A DNA stretch of 64,000 nucleotides from Streptomyces sp. R33 (lineage in GTDB: Bacteria > Actinomycetota > Actinomycetes > Streptomycetales > Streptomycetaceae): contig NZ_CP165727.1 of NCBI RefSeq assembly GCF_041200175.1, positions 5,149,501 to 5,213,500 on the forward strand. Direction: 5' to 3'. The position numbers and the translations under genes were made by a program. Each line of letters opens with the position of its first letter. Positions within the stretch are counted from its first letter, which is position 1. This document shows positions 38,106 to 46,017 of the stretch, in pieces. The notes under the pieces are model-generated. The model made no database searches and was not told the origin of the DNA. It saw nothing but the letters and a program-made list of their open reading frames with translations.

Positions 38106-38678
38106 TCAGGCCTTCTCTGAGGCGGGGGTGAGGTCGACGGCGCGTACGCCGAAGTGGGCGAGGAGGGCTTCGCAGGAGCGGCAGGGGGGTGCGTAGGTGC
38201 CGTGGAGCGGGTCGCCGTCTTCGCGGATGCGGCGGGCGGTGATCTTGGCGTGTTTGAGGGAGCGGCGGGCTTCGTTCGCGGTGAGGGGTTTGCGGGAGGC
38301 GCGGCGGCTGCGGGCGCCTTCGGCGGTGGTGAGGTGGCGGGAGAGCAGGATGGCTTCGGGGCAGCGGCCGGTGAAGCGTTCCCGCTGGCCGCTGGTGAGG
38401 GTGTCGAGGAAGTCCTGGACGAGGGGGTGGAGTGCGGGTGGCTGGTCGGCTTTGCCGGCGGTGCCGGTGAGGGTTTCGCCGCGTACGGAGAGGGCTGCGG
38501 CGACGGTGGGGAGGATGCCGTCGCGGCGGAAGCGCAGGACGGGGGCTGCGGGCCGGCCGTCGGTGCTGCTCCAGCGCAGGCGTGGGTCTCCGGCGGGCCG
38601 GCCGGTCGCCTGTGTGCCTTGGCCGCCCGTTCCCGAGGCGTCGTCGGCCGTGTCTGTGCGTGTGGCGGTGTTCTGCAT
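38106..38678 (-). CDS. YwqJ-like deaminase-fold toxin domain protein
   Basis: A 190-residue protein with the zinc ligands of YwqJ-type nucleic-acid deaminases: C106-P-E108 in FTGRCPEAILLSRHL and C166-R-S-C169 in YAPPCRSCEALLAHFGV. The N-terminus is low-complexity (Thr/Gly/Ala) and lacks signal peptide, transmembrane or recognised secretion domain. ATG at 38678 chosen; a longer frame reaches 38864 through the divergent promoter region. The following gene is a SUKH-3 immunity protein. It probably deaminates nucleotides or nucleic acid, but whether it is secreted or an internal defence effector is unknown. Confidence 0.78.
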   Translation of the reverse strand: MQNTATRTDTADDASGTGGQGTQATGRPAGDPRLRWSSTDGRPAAPVLRFRRDGILPTVAAALSVRGETLTGTAGKADQPPALHPLVQDFLDTLTSGQRERFTGRCPEAILLSRHLTTAEGARSRRASRKPLTANEARRSLKHAKITARRIREDGDPLHGTYAPPCRSCEALLAHFGVRAVDLTPASEKA

Positions 38679-38739
38679 GGTCGCGTCTTCCCTCCCGTGG
38701 CGGCGGTGGTGGCCGCTGTCGCGCACGCCCCCGTGCTGA

Positions 38740-38792
38740 GGGGACAGCCTGTCAAATGTCCCCTGTCGTGTGGAAGCGGGGTCGAATATTCG
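38740..38792. promoter_or_regulatory. Operator-like palindromes between the divergent toxin-island operons
   Basis: GGGGACA (38740-38746) and TGTCCCC (38757-38763) form an inverted repeat that also contains GACAG-C-CTGTC (38743-38753). CGAATATTCG (38783-38792) is a perfect palindrome in an unusually AT-rich patch. They lie in the 230-base region between the YwqJ gene and the WHH gene and could control both directions. Confidence 0.45.
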
Positions 38793-38865
38793 TATCAATT
38801 CGGATGTTCCTGGCCCTCGCGCGGGTGCGGGGGTCGTGGGCGGGTGAGGCTCTTGCCGGAGCACA

Positions 38866-38871
38866 TAGGCT
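38866..38871 (+). promoter_or_regulatory. Possible -10 of the WHH-SUKH operon
   Basis: TAGGCT, a good Streptomyces -10 hexamer, 37 bases before the ATG at 38909. No convincing -35 is seen. Confidence 0.3.
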
Positions 38872-38908
38872 GTGGTGAACCAGCCAGATCCAGCAGGGGG
38901 CTACCGCC

Positions 38909-39922
38909 ATGACGACAGGTCGGCTCGGGCAGCAGGCCGCGCCACCCAACGCCGCGTACTCGGGGCAGGTCGTGCATTTCCCGGACCCGGTCCGGGCCGC
39001 TCGGCATCCCCACGGTGTGCGGATGGACGGGGACGGACATCCCGACTTCTCCCCGTACGCGCGTGCTGCGGTGGAGATTGCCGAGCCGCCGGAGGGTTTC
39101 GGTGTGGACGAGCTGCGGCTGACGGACTGTGTGTCCGCGAACGCGGCGATGCATGCGGCCGGTCATGCGCTGTGGGACACGGTCGGGCCGGTGGCGACTC
39201 CGCACGGCTGGACCTGGCACCACGTGGCGGGGACGCGGCGGATGGAACTGGTCCCGGTCGAGGTGAAGGCGCTGCTGCGGCATCACGCGGGGCTGGCGAC
39301 GGCGCCGGTCGACCATGAGAAGCGTGGGACGCGGCCGTTGCAGGAGGTGCGTCCGGTGCACCTGGGGTTGCCGAAGTCGGTGGTGTCGGTGGCCGAGGAG
39401 GCGGTGCAGGGTGTCGAGGAGGATCTCGGCTACCGGTTGCCGGAGGCGTACCGCGGGTTCCTGAAGGCTGCGGGTGGCTGTGCGCCGGTGGGTGCGGGTC
39501 TCGACGTGGAGCTCGGTGTGCTGGTGGACCAGCCTTTCTTCACGGTGCGTGAGGAGGCGGCGGTCAATGACCTCGTGTACGTCAACAAGTGTCTGCGGGA
39601 CCATCTGACGAAGGACTACCTGTGCGTGGCCTTCGTTCAGGGGGGTCTGCTCGCGGTGAAGGTGAAGGGCGAGGCGATCGGCTCGGTGTGGTTCTCCCCG
39701 TACGACGACGCCCGCGACCGGGACGGCTGGTCGGTGCAGGAGCGCGTGGAGCGGTTGTTGCTGCCGTGCGGTGCCGATTTCGATGCCTTCCTCGAGCGGT
39801 TGGCGGGGAACCCGCCGGAGTTGGAGACGGTGGCCGGTCTGATGGTGGACGGCGGATTCGCACGCTCGGTTCCCGTGTCGGGGTCGGTTGCGGGGCCGGG
39901 TGCGGCACCGGTGGAGGGGTGA
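38909..39922 (+). CDS. WHH nuclease domain fused to a SUKH (SMI1/KNR4) domain
   Basis: A 337-residue two-domain protein. Residues about 40-135 match HNH/Endonuclease VII toxins of the WHH type: DFSPYA, a His/Asn-rich segment, then TPHGWTWHHVAGTRRMELVP with W103-H104-H105 and LLRHHAGL, where H125/H126 would complete the metal site. From about 155, LPKSVVSVAEEAVQGVEEDLGYRLPEAYRGFLKAAGG is the start of an SMI1/KNR4 (SUKH-1) fold. Toxin and immunity-type domains are therefore in one chain. There is no signal peptide or pre-toxin region. ATG follows AGGGGG. The next gene starts seven bases after the stop. Confidence 0.78.
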   Translation: MTTGRLGQQAAPPNAAYSGQVVHFPDPVRAARHPHGVRMDGDGHPDFSPYARAAVEIAEPPEGFGVDELRLTDCVSANAAMHAAGHALWDTVGPVATPHGWTWHHVAGTRRMELVPVEVKALLRHHAGLATAPVDHEKRGTRPLQEVRPVHLGLPKSVVSVAEEAVQGVEEDLGYRLPEAYRGFLKAAGGCAPVGAGLDVELGVLVDQPFFTVREEAAVNDLVYVNKCLRDHLTKDYLCVAFVQGGLLAVKVKGEAIGSVWFSPYDDARDRDGWSVQERVERLLLPCGADFDAFLERLAGNPPELETVAGLMVDGGFARSVPVSGSVAGPGAAPVEG

Positions 39923-39929
39923 CGGCGCG

Positions 39930-42500
39930 ATGGTGACGTTTGCGCAGGCGCAGGAGCGCGCCGAGGAGTGGATCAACGGGGACGTGCCCGCGTACCAGCA
40001 CCGGGAGGTGCGCGTACGGGAGTTCGGGCTCGGGTTCGTGGTGTGGGCGGAGGACCGTGCGGCGGGTCCGGTGTCCGGTGGGGGCCGGCAGAGGCTGGTC
40101 ATTGCGCGGGACAGTGGTGAGGTGACGTTGTGGCCGGGTCTGCCGGTGGGTGAGGTGATCCGCCGGTACGAGGAGGAGTACGGGGCTGCGGCTGCGCCGG
40201 TGGTGGAGGCGTCGGTGCCGTCGCCGCGGATCGACTCGGAGCAGACCTCGTTCATGCTGAGTCCGCCGGAGTGGTTGCAGGAGGCGGCGGACCGGGCGGG
40301 GATTCCGGCGGCGCCGGCGCCTGCCGCGGCTGCCCCTGCCCCTGCCCCTGCCCCTGCCCCCGTGCCTGCTTCGGAGCCTGCGGTGCCGGCTGCGTCTGAG
40401 CCCGTTCGGGCGTCCGCGCCCGAGCCGGTGGAGGCGGTGCCGCTGCGCCGCGAGGTGCCGTACGAGCCGACGGCCAACGACGGGGTGCCCGTCGGGGCGA
40501 CGCCGTGGGCCGGGACCGATGTGAACCCCGGTGCGGACGACGTGTCCGTACCGCTGCCCGCGACGGTGTTCGCGCCGCCGCTGTCAGGGTCGGACCTGGA
40601 GGACGTGGCGCCGCCGCCCGGCGGGGCCTCGGAGGCGAAGACCGCGCTGATTCCCGGGGGCAGCCAGCTCCCCAGGACGGCGATCGCGCCGGCCCTGCAC
40701 CTCGGGGCCGACGCGGGCCCGGATTCCGGGTCCATTGCCGATGCGCCGACGAGCAAGGCCCAGGTCTCGCGGCCGGGCGCGCAGCCGGTGACGCCGCCCG
40801 GTCCGCCGGGGGCTCCCGGTGCGCCTGGTGCTCCGGGGGTTCCCGCTGCGCCTGGCGGCGGGCTGGATCATGCCGCGACGATGCTGGCGGGTCCGGCGGT
40901 GACGGGTCAGCCTGCGCCTCCGGGGCCTCCCGGTCCGCCCGGTGCTCCGGGTGCTTCCGGTGTGGGTCAGCCGCCTGCGCCTCCCGGTCCGCCGGGTGCT
41001 CCGGGTTCGCTGGGGCGTGGGCTGGATCATGCCGCGACGATGCTGGCGGGTCCGGCGGTGACGGGTCAGCCTGCGCCTCCGGGGCCTCCCGGTCCGCCCG
41101 GTGCTCCGGGTGCTTCCGGTGTGGGTCAGCCGCCTGCGCCTCCCGGTCCGCCGGGTGCTCCGGGTTCGCTGGGGCGTGGGCTGGATCATGCCGCGACGAT
41201 GCTGGCCGGTCCCGCCGTGACGGGTCGGCCGCCTGCGCCTCCCGGTCCGCCCGGGGCTCCGGGTGCCGGTCAGCCGCCTGCGCCTCCCGGTCCGCCCGGG
41301 GCCCCCGGTGGGTCGGCCCATCAGGCGGCGACCATGCTCGCGGGTCCCGGCGTACCCCAGCCGCCCGGTCCGCCGGGGGCGCCCGGTGCGCCCGGGGGCG
41401 GGCTGGATCATGCCGCGACGATGCTGGCGGGTCCGGCCGTGACGGGTCAGCCGCCCGCGCCTCCCGGCCCGCCCGGGCAGCCGCAGGCCGGTCCCGCGCC
41501 GCAGCCCCCGGCGCCCGCCGGTGTGCCCACGGTCGGCCCCGGCTACCAGGCCGTGCTGCGCTACCGCGCGCCCGACGGCTCCGAGCAGCAGCTCATCCGG
41601 CGTTCCGCGCCGGGTACGCCGCACCCGGAGTGGCAGATCCTGCACGAGCTGCGCGCGATGAACGTGCCGCCGCAGCAGGTGCTGGAACTGCACACCGAGC
41701 TGGAGTCGTGCGAGCTGCCCGGCGGTTATTGCGCGCGGATGATCCGGGAGACCTGGCCGCAGGTCCGGATCACGAGCGTGGCCCCGTACGGCAAGGACCA
41801 TGCGGGTCGTCAGCAGGGCATGCGGCATCTGCTGACCCATCAGGGTGAGCTGCACCAGGTGGCGGACGGCCCGGCGCGCCCTGCGCCGGTACGGGCGCCG
41901 TTGCAGCAGGTGCCGTTGCAGCCGGCGATTGCGCTGGATGCCATCGGTGCGGAGCTGGCCGGGGCGTTCGGTCCGCAGGGTGTGTTCCGTTTCGACCAGC
42001 GGGCGGTGTCCCGCCAGGGTGTGCCGGAGATCGTGGCGCAGACGCTGGTGTGGGCGGGTCTGCCGACGGACTTCGGGCCGTTCTTCTGGGCGCAGGCGGT
42101 GCCGGGCCAGCCGGTGCCGACGCTGGCGGAGCTGGCTGCGCAGCGGCAGGTGCAGCCGGCGTCGGATGCGGGTTCGTACCTGGTCGTGGGCAGTGACTTC
42201 GGCAAGGCGTTGTGCGTGCAGTACGGGACGGCGCACATAGTGGCGGTGCCGGTGGAGGCCGGTCCGGGCGGTGCGCCGGTGCCGCCGCAGTTCGTGAATT
42301 CGAGCCTGCCGCAGTTCGCCCGTTCGCTGGCGATGCTGGGTCACATGTGGCGTCTGCGTCAGCATCTGACGCCGGAGCAGGCGGGGCGCTGGACCGTCGA
42401 TTTCCAGACGAATCTGGCCGGGCTCGACAGTGCGGCGCTGGCGTCGCCGGAGAGCTGGTGGTCGGTGCTTCTGGAGCAGATGTGGGACGGATTGCTCTGA
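39930..42500 (+). CDS. Imm35 (YrhB) - collagen-like - deaminase - SUKH-4 fusion protein
   Basis: An 856-residue mosaic. Residues 1-85 (AQERAEEWINGD, RQRLVIARDSGEVTLWPGLPVGEVIRRYEEEYG) match the YrhB/Imm35 immunity domain. Residues about 120-540 are Pro/Ala/Gly-rich with GPPGAPG collagen-like repeats and five HAATMLAGP or QAATMLAGP motifs. Residues about 537-640 are a deaminase domain with H565-P-E567 and C594-E-L-P-G-G-Y-C601 as zinc ligands, resembling the XOO_2897 group. Residues about 660-856 match SUKH-4 (SYLVVGSDFGKALCVQY, VNSSLPQFARSLAML). No signal peptide is seen. I chose ATG 39930 after GGAGGGG. Confidence 0.78.
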   Translation: MVTFAQAQERAEEWINGDVPAYQHREVRVREFGLGFVVWAEDRAAGPVSGGGRQRLVIARDSGEVTLWPGLPVGEVIRRYEEEYGAAAAPVVEASVPSPRIDSEQTSFMLSPPEWLQEAADRAGIPAAPAPAAAAPAPAPAPAPVPASEPAVPAASEPVRASAPEPVEAVPLRREVPYEPTANDGVPVGATPWAGTDVNPGADDVSVPLPATVFAPPLSGSDLEDVAPPPGGASEAKTALIPGGSQLPRTAIAPALHLGADAGPDSGSIADAPTSKAQVSRPGAQPVTPPGPPGAPGAPGAPGVPAAPGGGLDHAATMLAGPAVTGQPAPPGPPGPPGAPGASGVGQPPAPPGPPGAPGSLGRGLDHAATMLAGPAVTGQPAPPGPPGPPGAPGASGVGQPPAPPGPPGAPGSLGRGLDHAATMLAGPAVTGRPPAPPGPPGAPGAGQPPAPPGPPGAPGGSAHQAATMLAGPGVPQPPGPPGAPGAPGGGLDHAATMLAGPAVTGQPPAPPGPPGQPQAGPAPQPPAPAGVPTVGPGYQAVLRYRAPDGSEQQLIRRSAPGTPHPEWQILHELRAMNVPPQQVLELHTELESCELPGGYCARMIRETWPQVRITSVAPYGKDHAGRQQGMRHLLTHQGELHQVADGPARPAPVRAPLQQVPLQPAIALDAIGAELAGAFGPQGVFRFDQRAVSRQGVPEIVAQTLVWAGLPTDFGPFFWAQAVPGQPVPTLAELAAQRQVQPASDAGSYLVVGSDFGKALCVQYGTAHIVAVPVEAGPGGAPVPPQFVNSSLPQFARSLAMLGHMWRLRQHLTPEQAGRWTVDFQTNLAGLDSAALASPESWWSVLLEQMWDGLL
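40860..41414 (+). repeat. 159-base perfect tandem duplication and related repeats in the collagen-like linker
   Basis: Positions 40860-41018 and 41019-41177 appear identical base for base over 53 codons. A third copy starts at 41178 and diverges, and another GLDHAATMLAGP start lies at 41400. Each unit begins GLDHAATMLAGPAVTG and continues with GPPGPPGAPG-type tripeptides. Confidence 0.9.
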
Positions 42501-42514
42501 TCGGATGATCAGTT

Positions 42515-42561
42515 GAATGGCCGGGCCGGGACCCTCGTACAGGGTCTCGGCCCGGCCATTC
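42515..42561 (+). terminator. Terminator of the toxin-island plus-strand operon
   Basis: A 21-base-pair stem with a single G.U pair (42515-42535 with 42541-42561, loop CGTAC), 15 bases after the stop. Confidence 0.85.
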
Positions 42562-42623
42562 CGGCTTCTGGGAGCAAATGGCGCATCCTTGACAGGAATC
42601 CCCCCGAGAGAGGCGCTTCCAGG

Positions 42624-43517
42624 ATGACTGCTCCCATGTCACCTCACGGACCGGGTTTCGCGACCGTACGAGGTCGCGGCTACCGCATCGAAGAGGTCGA
42701 CCGGTATCTCGCCCGGCTGTCCGGGAGCCGGGACGAGGCGTGGGAGCGGGTGGCGCGGCTGACGGTCCTGGCGAAGCGGATGGAGGCGGAGGCGGGGCGG
42801 CTGCGCGAGGCGGTGGCCGAGCTGGCTCCGCAGACGTACGACGAGCTGAGCGAGCGGGCGCGGCGGATCCTGCTGCTGGTCGAGGAGGAGGCGGACGCCG
42901 TGCGCCGGGACGCGCGGGCGGACGCGGTGGACGCGACGGGTGCGGCGGAGGCGTACGCGGACCGGGTGGCGGAGCTGGCGCGGCAGGACGCGGAGGCGGT
43001 GCGCGAGCAGACGGAGGTCCGGGCGCGGCAGGGGCTGCTGCGGGCGGAGCGGGAGGCCGATGCGGTCCGGGCGGAGGCCAGGGACGATGCGGCCGAGTGG
43101 CGCTCGCAGGCGCAGGCGGCGCTGGCGGAGATGCGGCGCCGGTCGGATGCGCTGCTGGCGGACCGCGAGCAGGAGCACGTGGAGCGGTGGGACGCGGCGG
43201 AACGGGAGCTGGCGGCCCGGGAGGCCGATCTGGAGGCGCGCCACGCGGAGCTGGAGCGGTACGCGGAGGGCCGGCTGGCGGAGGCGCGGCGCGGTTACGC
43301 GGAGGCGGAGGAGTCGGCGCGGCACGGGCAGGAGGATGCGGAGGCGCGGGCCGCTGAGCTGCTGGCGGAGGCCCGGGTGCGGGAGGAGCGGATCGGCCGT
43401 GAGACGGACCGGATCCTGCGGGAGCACGCGGAGGCGCAGGACGAGATGCGGGCGCACATGAACCACGTGCGCTCGAGCCTGGCGGCCCTGACGGGCCGCG
43501 CCCCGGCCGAGGGCTGA
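42624..43517 (+). CDS. DivIVA-like coiled-coil protein
   Basis: A 297-residue protein. After a short N-terminus comes FATVRGRGYRIEEVDRYLARLSGSRDEAW, the DivIVA-type membrane-targeting segment. About 250 residues of almost pure Arg/Glu/Ala coiled coil follow (EAEAGRLREAVAEL, AEREADAVRAEARDDAAEWR). This resembles Streptomyces cytoskeletal/polarity proteins of the DivIVA-Scy-FilP type and those annotated as cellulose-binding proteins. The true start is ATG 42624; the frame upstream crosses the terminator. Role in tip growth or scaffolding is inference. Confidence 0.78.
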   Translation: MTAPMSPHGPGFATVRGRGYRIEEVDRYLARLSGSRDEAWERVARLTVLAKRMEAEAGRLREAVAELAPQTYDELSERARRILLLVEEEADAVRRDARADAVDATGAAEAYADRVAELARQDAEAVREQTEVRARQGLLRAEREADAVRAEARDDAAEWRSQAQAALAEMRRRSDALLADREQEHVERWDAAERELAAREADLEARHAELERYAEGRLAEARRGYAEAEESARHGQEDAEARAAELLAEARVREERIGRETDRILREHAEAQDEMRAHMNHVRSSLAALTGRAPAEG

Positions 43518-43545
43518 TCGGCGGCCCGCCCGGCCGGGGTCGGGG

Positions 43546-44106
43546 TCAGGGTTTGTGGCGGGCGTAGTAGCGGGCCACGCGGGCGCGGTTGCCGCAGGTC
43601 GAGGCCACGCACCAGCGGCGCTTCGGGTGGGCCGGGAGGAACAGCAGGACGCAGTCGGCGCCCTCGCACTCCCGTACGTCGCGCACCCGGGGGTCCGTCA
43701 GGAGCTCTGCCGCTGCGTCCGCCAGCTGCGCCGCGAGCCGCCGGGCCGGGGTGCCCGTTCGGTGCGGGGTCGCCGCGAGGCCGGTTTCCGGAGTCCAGGC
43801 GAGCTCCCGGTGGGCCGGGGCGCCGGCCGAGGCCTCGTTCAGCGTGCGCAGGGCGCCGGCCGGGGGCCGCTCGCCGCGCCGCGCGGCCGAGAGCGCCGCG
43901 CCGGCCGCCTCCCGTACGGCGTGCACGGCCGCCACCTCGGCCGGGCCCACCTTCGCGACCGGCCCGAGGCGGTCCTCCTGTGCGGTCAGCCAGGCCGTGA
44001 GCCCTTCCGGGCCGGCGATCAGGTCGCCCGCGCCCGTGGGCCGGGTGTTGAGCAGGTCCAGGGCGAGGGGCTCGCCCGTGAGGGGGAACGGCGGCGTCGA
44101 CGTCAT
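43546..44106 (-). CDS. CGNR zinc-finger (ABATE) family regulator
   Basis: A 186-residue protein. The N-terminal ABATE domain (LTGEPLALDLLNTRPTGAGDLI) senses an unknown ligand. The C-terminal zinc knuckle is CEGADCVLLFLPAHPKRRWCVASTCGNRARVARYYARHK, with four Cys and the CGNR motif that binds DNA. It is divergent from an alpha/beta hydrolase gene 82 bases away, a layout typical of a stress or xenobiotic-responsive regulator controlling the hydrolase. Start ATG at 44106. Confidence 0.86.
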   Translation of the reverse strand: MTSTPPFPLTGEPLALDLLNTRPTGAGDLIAGPEGLTAWLTAQEDRLGPVAKVGPAEVAAVHAVREAAGAALSAARRGERPPAGALRTLNEASAGAPAHRELAWTPETGLAATPHRTGTPARRLAAQLADAAAELLTDPRVRDVRECEGADCVLLFLPAHPKRRWCVASTCGNRARVARYYARHKP

Positions 44107-44188
44107 GTCACTAATGCTACGTGAAGCGCTTGACCCGTTAGAAGCTTTGGGGTGAGACTAATGGGAACAAGGCCATTGGAGGCATGTG

Positions 44189-45046
44189 ATGCTGCGCGTT
44201 CACCACCGCACCGCCGACGTGGACGGAGTCCGCGTCGCCTACCGCGAGAGCGGCCCGGCCGACGGACCGGTCCTGCTGCTCCTGCACGGATTCCCCACCT
44301 CCTCCCACCAGTTCGCCCGGCTGATGGACGCCCTCGGCGGCACCCCGTACCGGCTGATCGCCCCCGACTACCCCGGGTTCGGCCGCACCGAGACCCCGGC
44401 CGGGTTCACGTACACCTTCGACCGGCTCGCGGACATCGTGGAGGGCTTCACCGACGCCCTCGGGCTGGACCGCTATGCGCTGTACGTCTTCGACTACGGC
44501 GCCCCCGTCGGGCTGCGGCTCGCCGTGCGCCGGCCCGGGCGGGTGACCGGCCTGATCGTGCAGAACGGCAACGCGTACGAGGAGGGCCTCTCCGACGCGG
44601 CCCGCGCGTTCGCCGGACACCGGCGGGAGGTGCCGGGCGACGAGGAGAAGGTGCGCGCCCTGTTCAGCCCGGAGGGCATCCGCTTCCAGTACGAGGCCGG
44701 TGTCGCCGACCCCGCCCTGGTCTCCCCGGACGGGCGGACGCTCGACGTGCACTACGTCGGGCTGCCGGGGCGCGCCGACGCGCAGGCCGACCTGGCCTTC
44801 GACTACTCCTCGAACTTCGCCCGGTACCCGGCCTGGCAGGCCTGGCTGCGGGAGTCCGGGGTGCCCGTTCTGGTCGTCTGGGGCGCGGGGGACCCGTTCT
44901 TCGTGCCGGCGGGGGCGAAGGCGTACCTGCGGGACGCGCCGGAGGCCGAGGTGCACCTGTTGGAGGGGGCGGGGCACTTCGCGCTGGAGACGCACCTCGG
45001 GGAGATCGTCCCGCTGGTCGAGGTCTTCCTCGCGAAGCTCCCGTGA
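44189..45046 (+). CDS. Alpha/beta hydrolase, haloalkane dehalogenase / epoxide hydrolase-like
   Basis: A 285-residue hydrolase. HGFPTSSHQF carries the oxyanion region, YALYVFDYGAPVGLRL holds the nucleophile elbow with Asp (F-D-Y-G-A), and GAGHFALE contains the catalytic His. An Asp nucleophile points to dehalogenase or epoxide-hydrolase chemistry rather than esterase. A cap domain lies between about 130 and 225. I prefer ATG 44189 over GTG 44186 because GGAGG is six bases upstream of it. It is divergent from the CGNR regulator and ends one base before the convergent membrane-protein gene. Confidence 0.84.
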   Translation: MLRVHHRTADVDGVRVAYRESGPADGPVLLLLHGFPTSSHQFARLMDALGGTPYRLIAPDYPGFGRTETPAGFTYTFDRLADIVEGFTDALGLDRYALYVFDYGAPVGLRLAVRRPGRVTGLIVQNGNAYEEGLSDAARAFAGHRREVPGDEEKVRALFSPEGIRFQYEAGVADPALVSPDGRTLDVHYVGLPGRADAQADLAFDYSSNFARYPAWQAWLRESGVPVLVVWGAGDPFFVPAGAKAYLRDAPEAEVHLLEGAGHFALETHLGEIVPLVEVFLAKLP

Positions 45047-45047
45047 C

Positions 45048-45929
45048 CTACCGGTCCGCGGGCTGAGCCGGGGCCGGGGCCGGGGCCGGGGCCGGAACCG
45101 GGGCCGGGGCCGGCGCCGCGGGTGCGTGGCGGTAGGGGTCGCTGCGCAGGCCGCGGTGGGTGACGACCACCGTGAAGGCGGCGGGCGCGGCGGCCGGCAG
45201 CTGCGCGGTCAGGGTGCCCGTCGCCGGGTCGTACGCGGTCGCCAGGGCGGTGGAGTCGAGCTCCACCCGGGCCTCCGGGCCGAAGCCGCCGCCCTCCACC
45301 CGCAGGGCGGAGCCCTGCACCGCCACGCCCGTGATCACCGGGTTCGCGCGCGTGGCCATCTTGTTCACGAGGTACGCCCCGGCCGGTGCGCCCGTCAGCG
45401 CCCAGATCTCGGCGGGGAGGTGGGGGAGCCCGGCGCCCACGTCGGAGAGGAAGAACAGCACCACGTACAGCATGGTGACCGCGCTCAGCGCCACGTACTG
45501 GAGGTCCACGAGGTCGGTGCGCCCGCTGTCGTTCGCGATCAGCTCGCGCAGCGGCCGCTTCCCGGAGCGCGTCGGCTTGGGGGCGGGTTTGGCCATGCTG
45601 CCGTTCTCCACGCGGATGCCGACGACGGTCTTCGCCGCGATCAGGGCCACGTACGGGCCGCCGAGCAGCGGCAGGTAGACGGTGGTCAGGGAGGACAGCG
45701 GGCCGTGCTCCCCGGCGAACCAGTCGGCTCCGCCGCCCGCCGTGAGCCCGTACGCGAGGATCGTGAGCAGCAGCCAGACCAGGATCACGGTCCAGGCCAG
45801 CGCCAGGGTGGTGGAGGTGGAGAGGCGGCCGTCGCGGCCGGTGACGAAGCCGGGGTGGCGGCGCAGCCGCAGGCCGATCGGCCCGGCCACGGCGGCCAGT
45901 AAGGCCAGTGCGAAGAGTGCGGAAACCAT
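45048..45929 (-). CDS. Membrane protein with Ig-like (IPT/TIG) region and a TTA codon
   Basis: A 293-residue protein. Hydrophobic segments lie near residues 3-20, 42-65, 80-105 and 145-165 (LQYVALSAVTMLYVVLFFLSD). An outside domain follows with VITGVAVQGSALRVEGGGFGPEARV, which looks like an IPT/TIG fold, and the C-terminus is Pro-Ala repeats encoded by a GGGCCG-type hexamer run (about 45063-45113). Codon 10 (45900-45902) is TTA, the only in-frame TTA I find in the window, so translation should depend on the bldA tRNA. I do not recognise a function. Confidence 0.7.
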   Translation of the reverse strand: MVSALFALALLAAVAGPIGLRLRRHPGFVTGRDGRLSTSTTLALAWTVILVWLLLTILAYGLTAGGGADWFAGEHGPLSSLTTVYLPLLGGPYVALIAAKTVVGIRVENGSMAKPAPKPTRSGKRPLRELIANDSGRTDLVDLQYVALSAVTMLYVVLFFLSDVGAGLPHLPAEIWALTGAPAGAYLVNKMATRANPVITGVAVQGSALRVEGGGFGPEARVELDSTALATAYDPATGTLTAQLPAAAPAAFTVVVTHRGLRSDPYRHAPAAPAPAPVPAPAPAPAPAQPADR

Positions 45930-46017
45930 GTCGTCCCCCCGGAACGGATCTCGGATTCAGGACTCCGAGGTGTACTCCGTTGACCGGGGTCATGACAAGC
46001 GGGAGCCGGGCGCGCCC

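Noticed and set aside
40584..42365. Large minus-strand Arg-rich frame opposite the Imm35/deaminase/SUKH-4 gene
   Set aside because: Reverse of the GPPGAPG repeats; no domain is visible.
45060..45120. GGGCCG hexamer run as a regulatory repeat
   Set aside because: It lies inside the reading frame and simply encodes a Pro-Ala tail.
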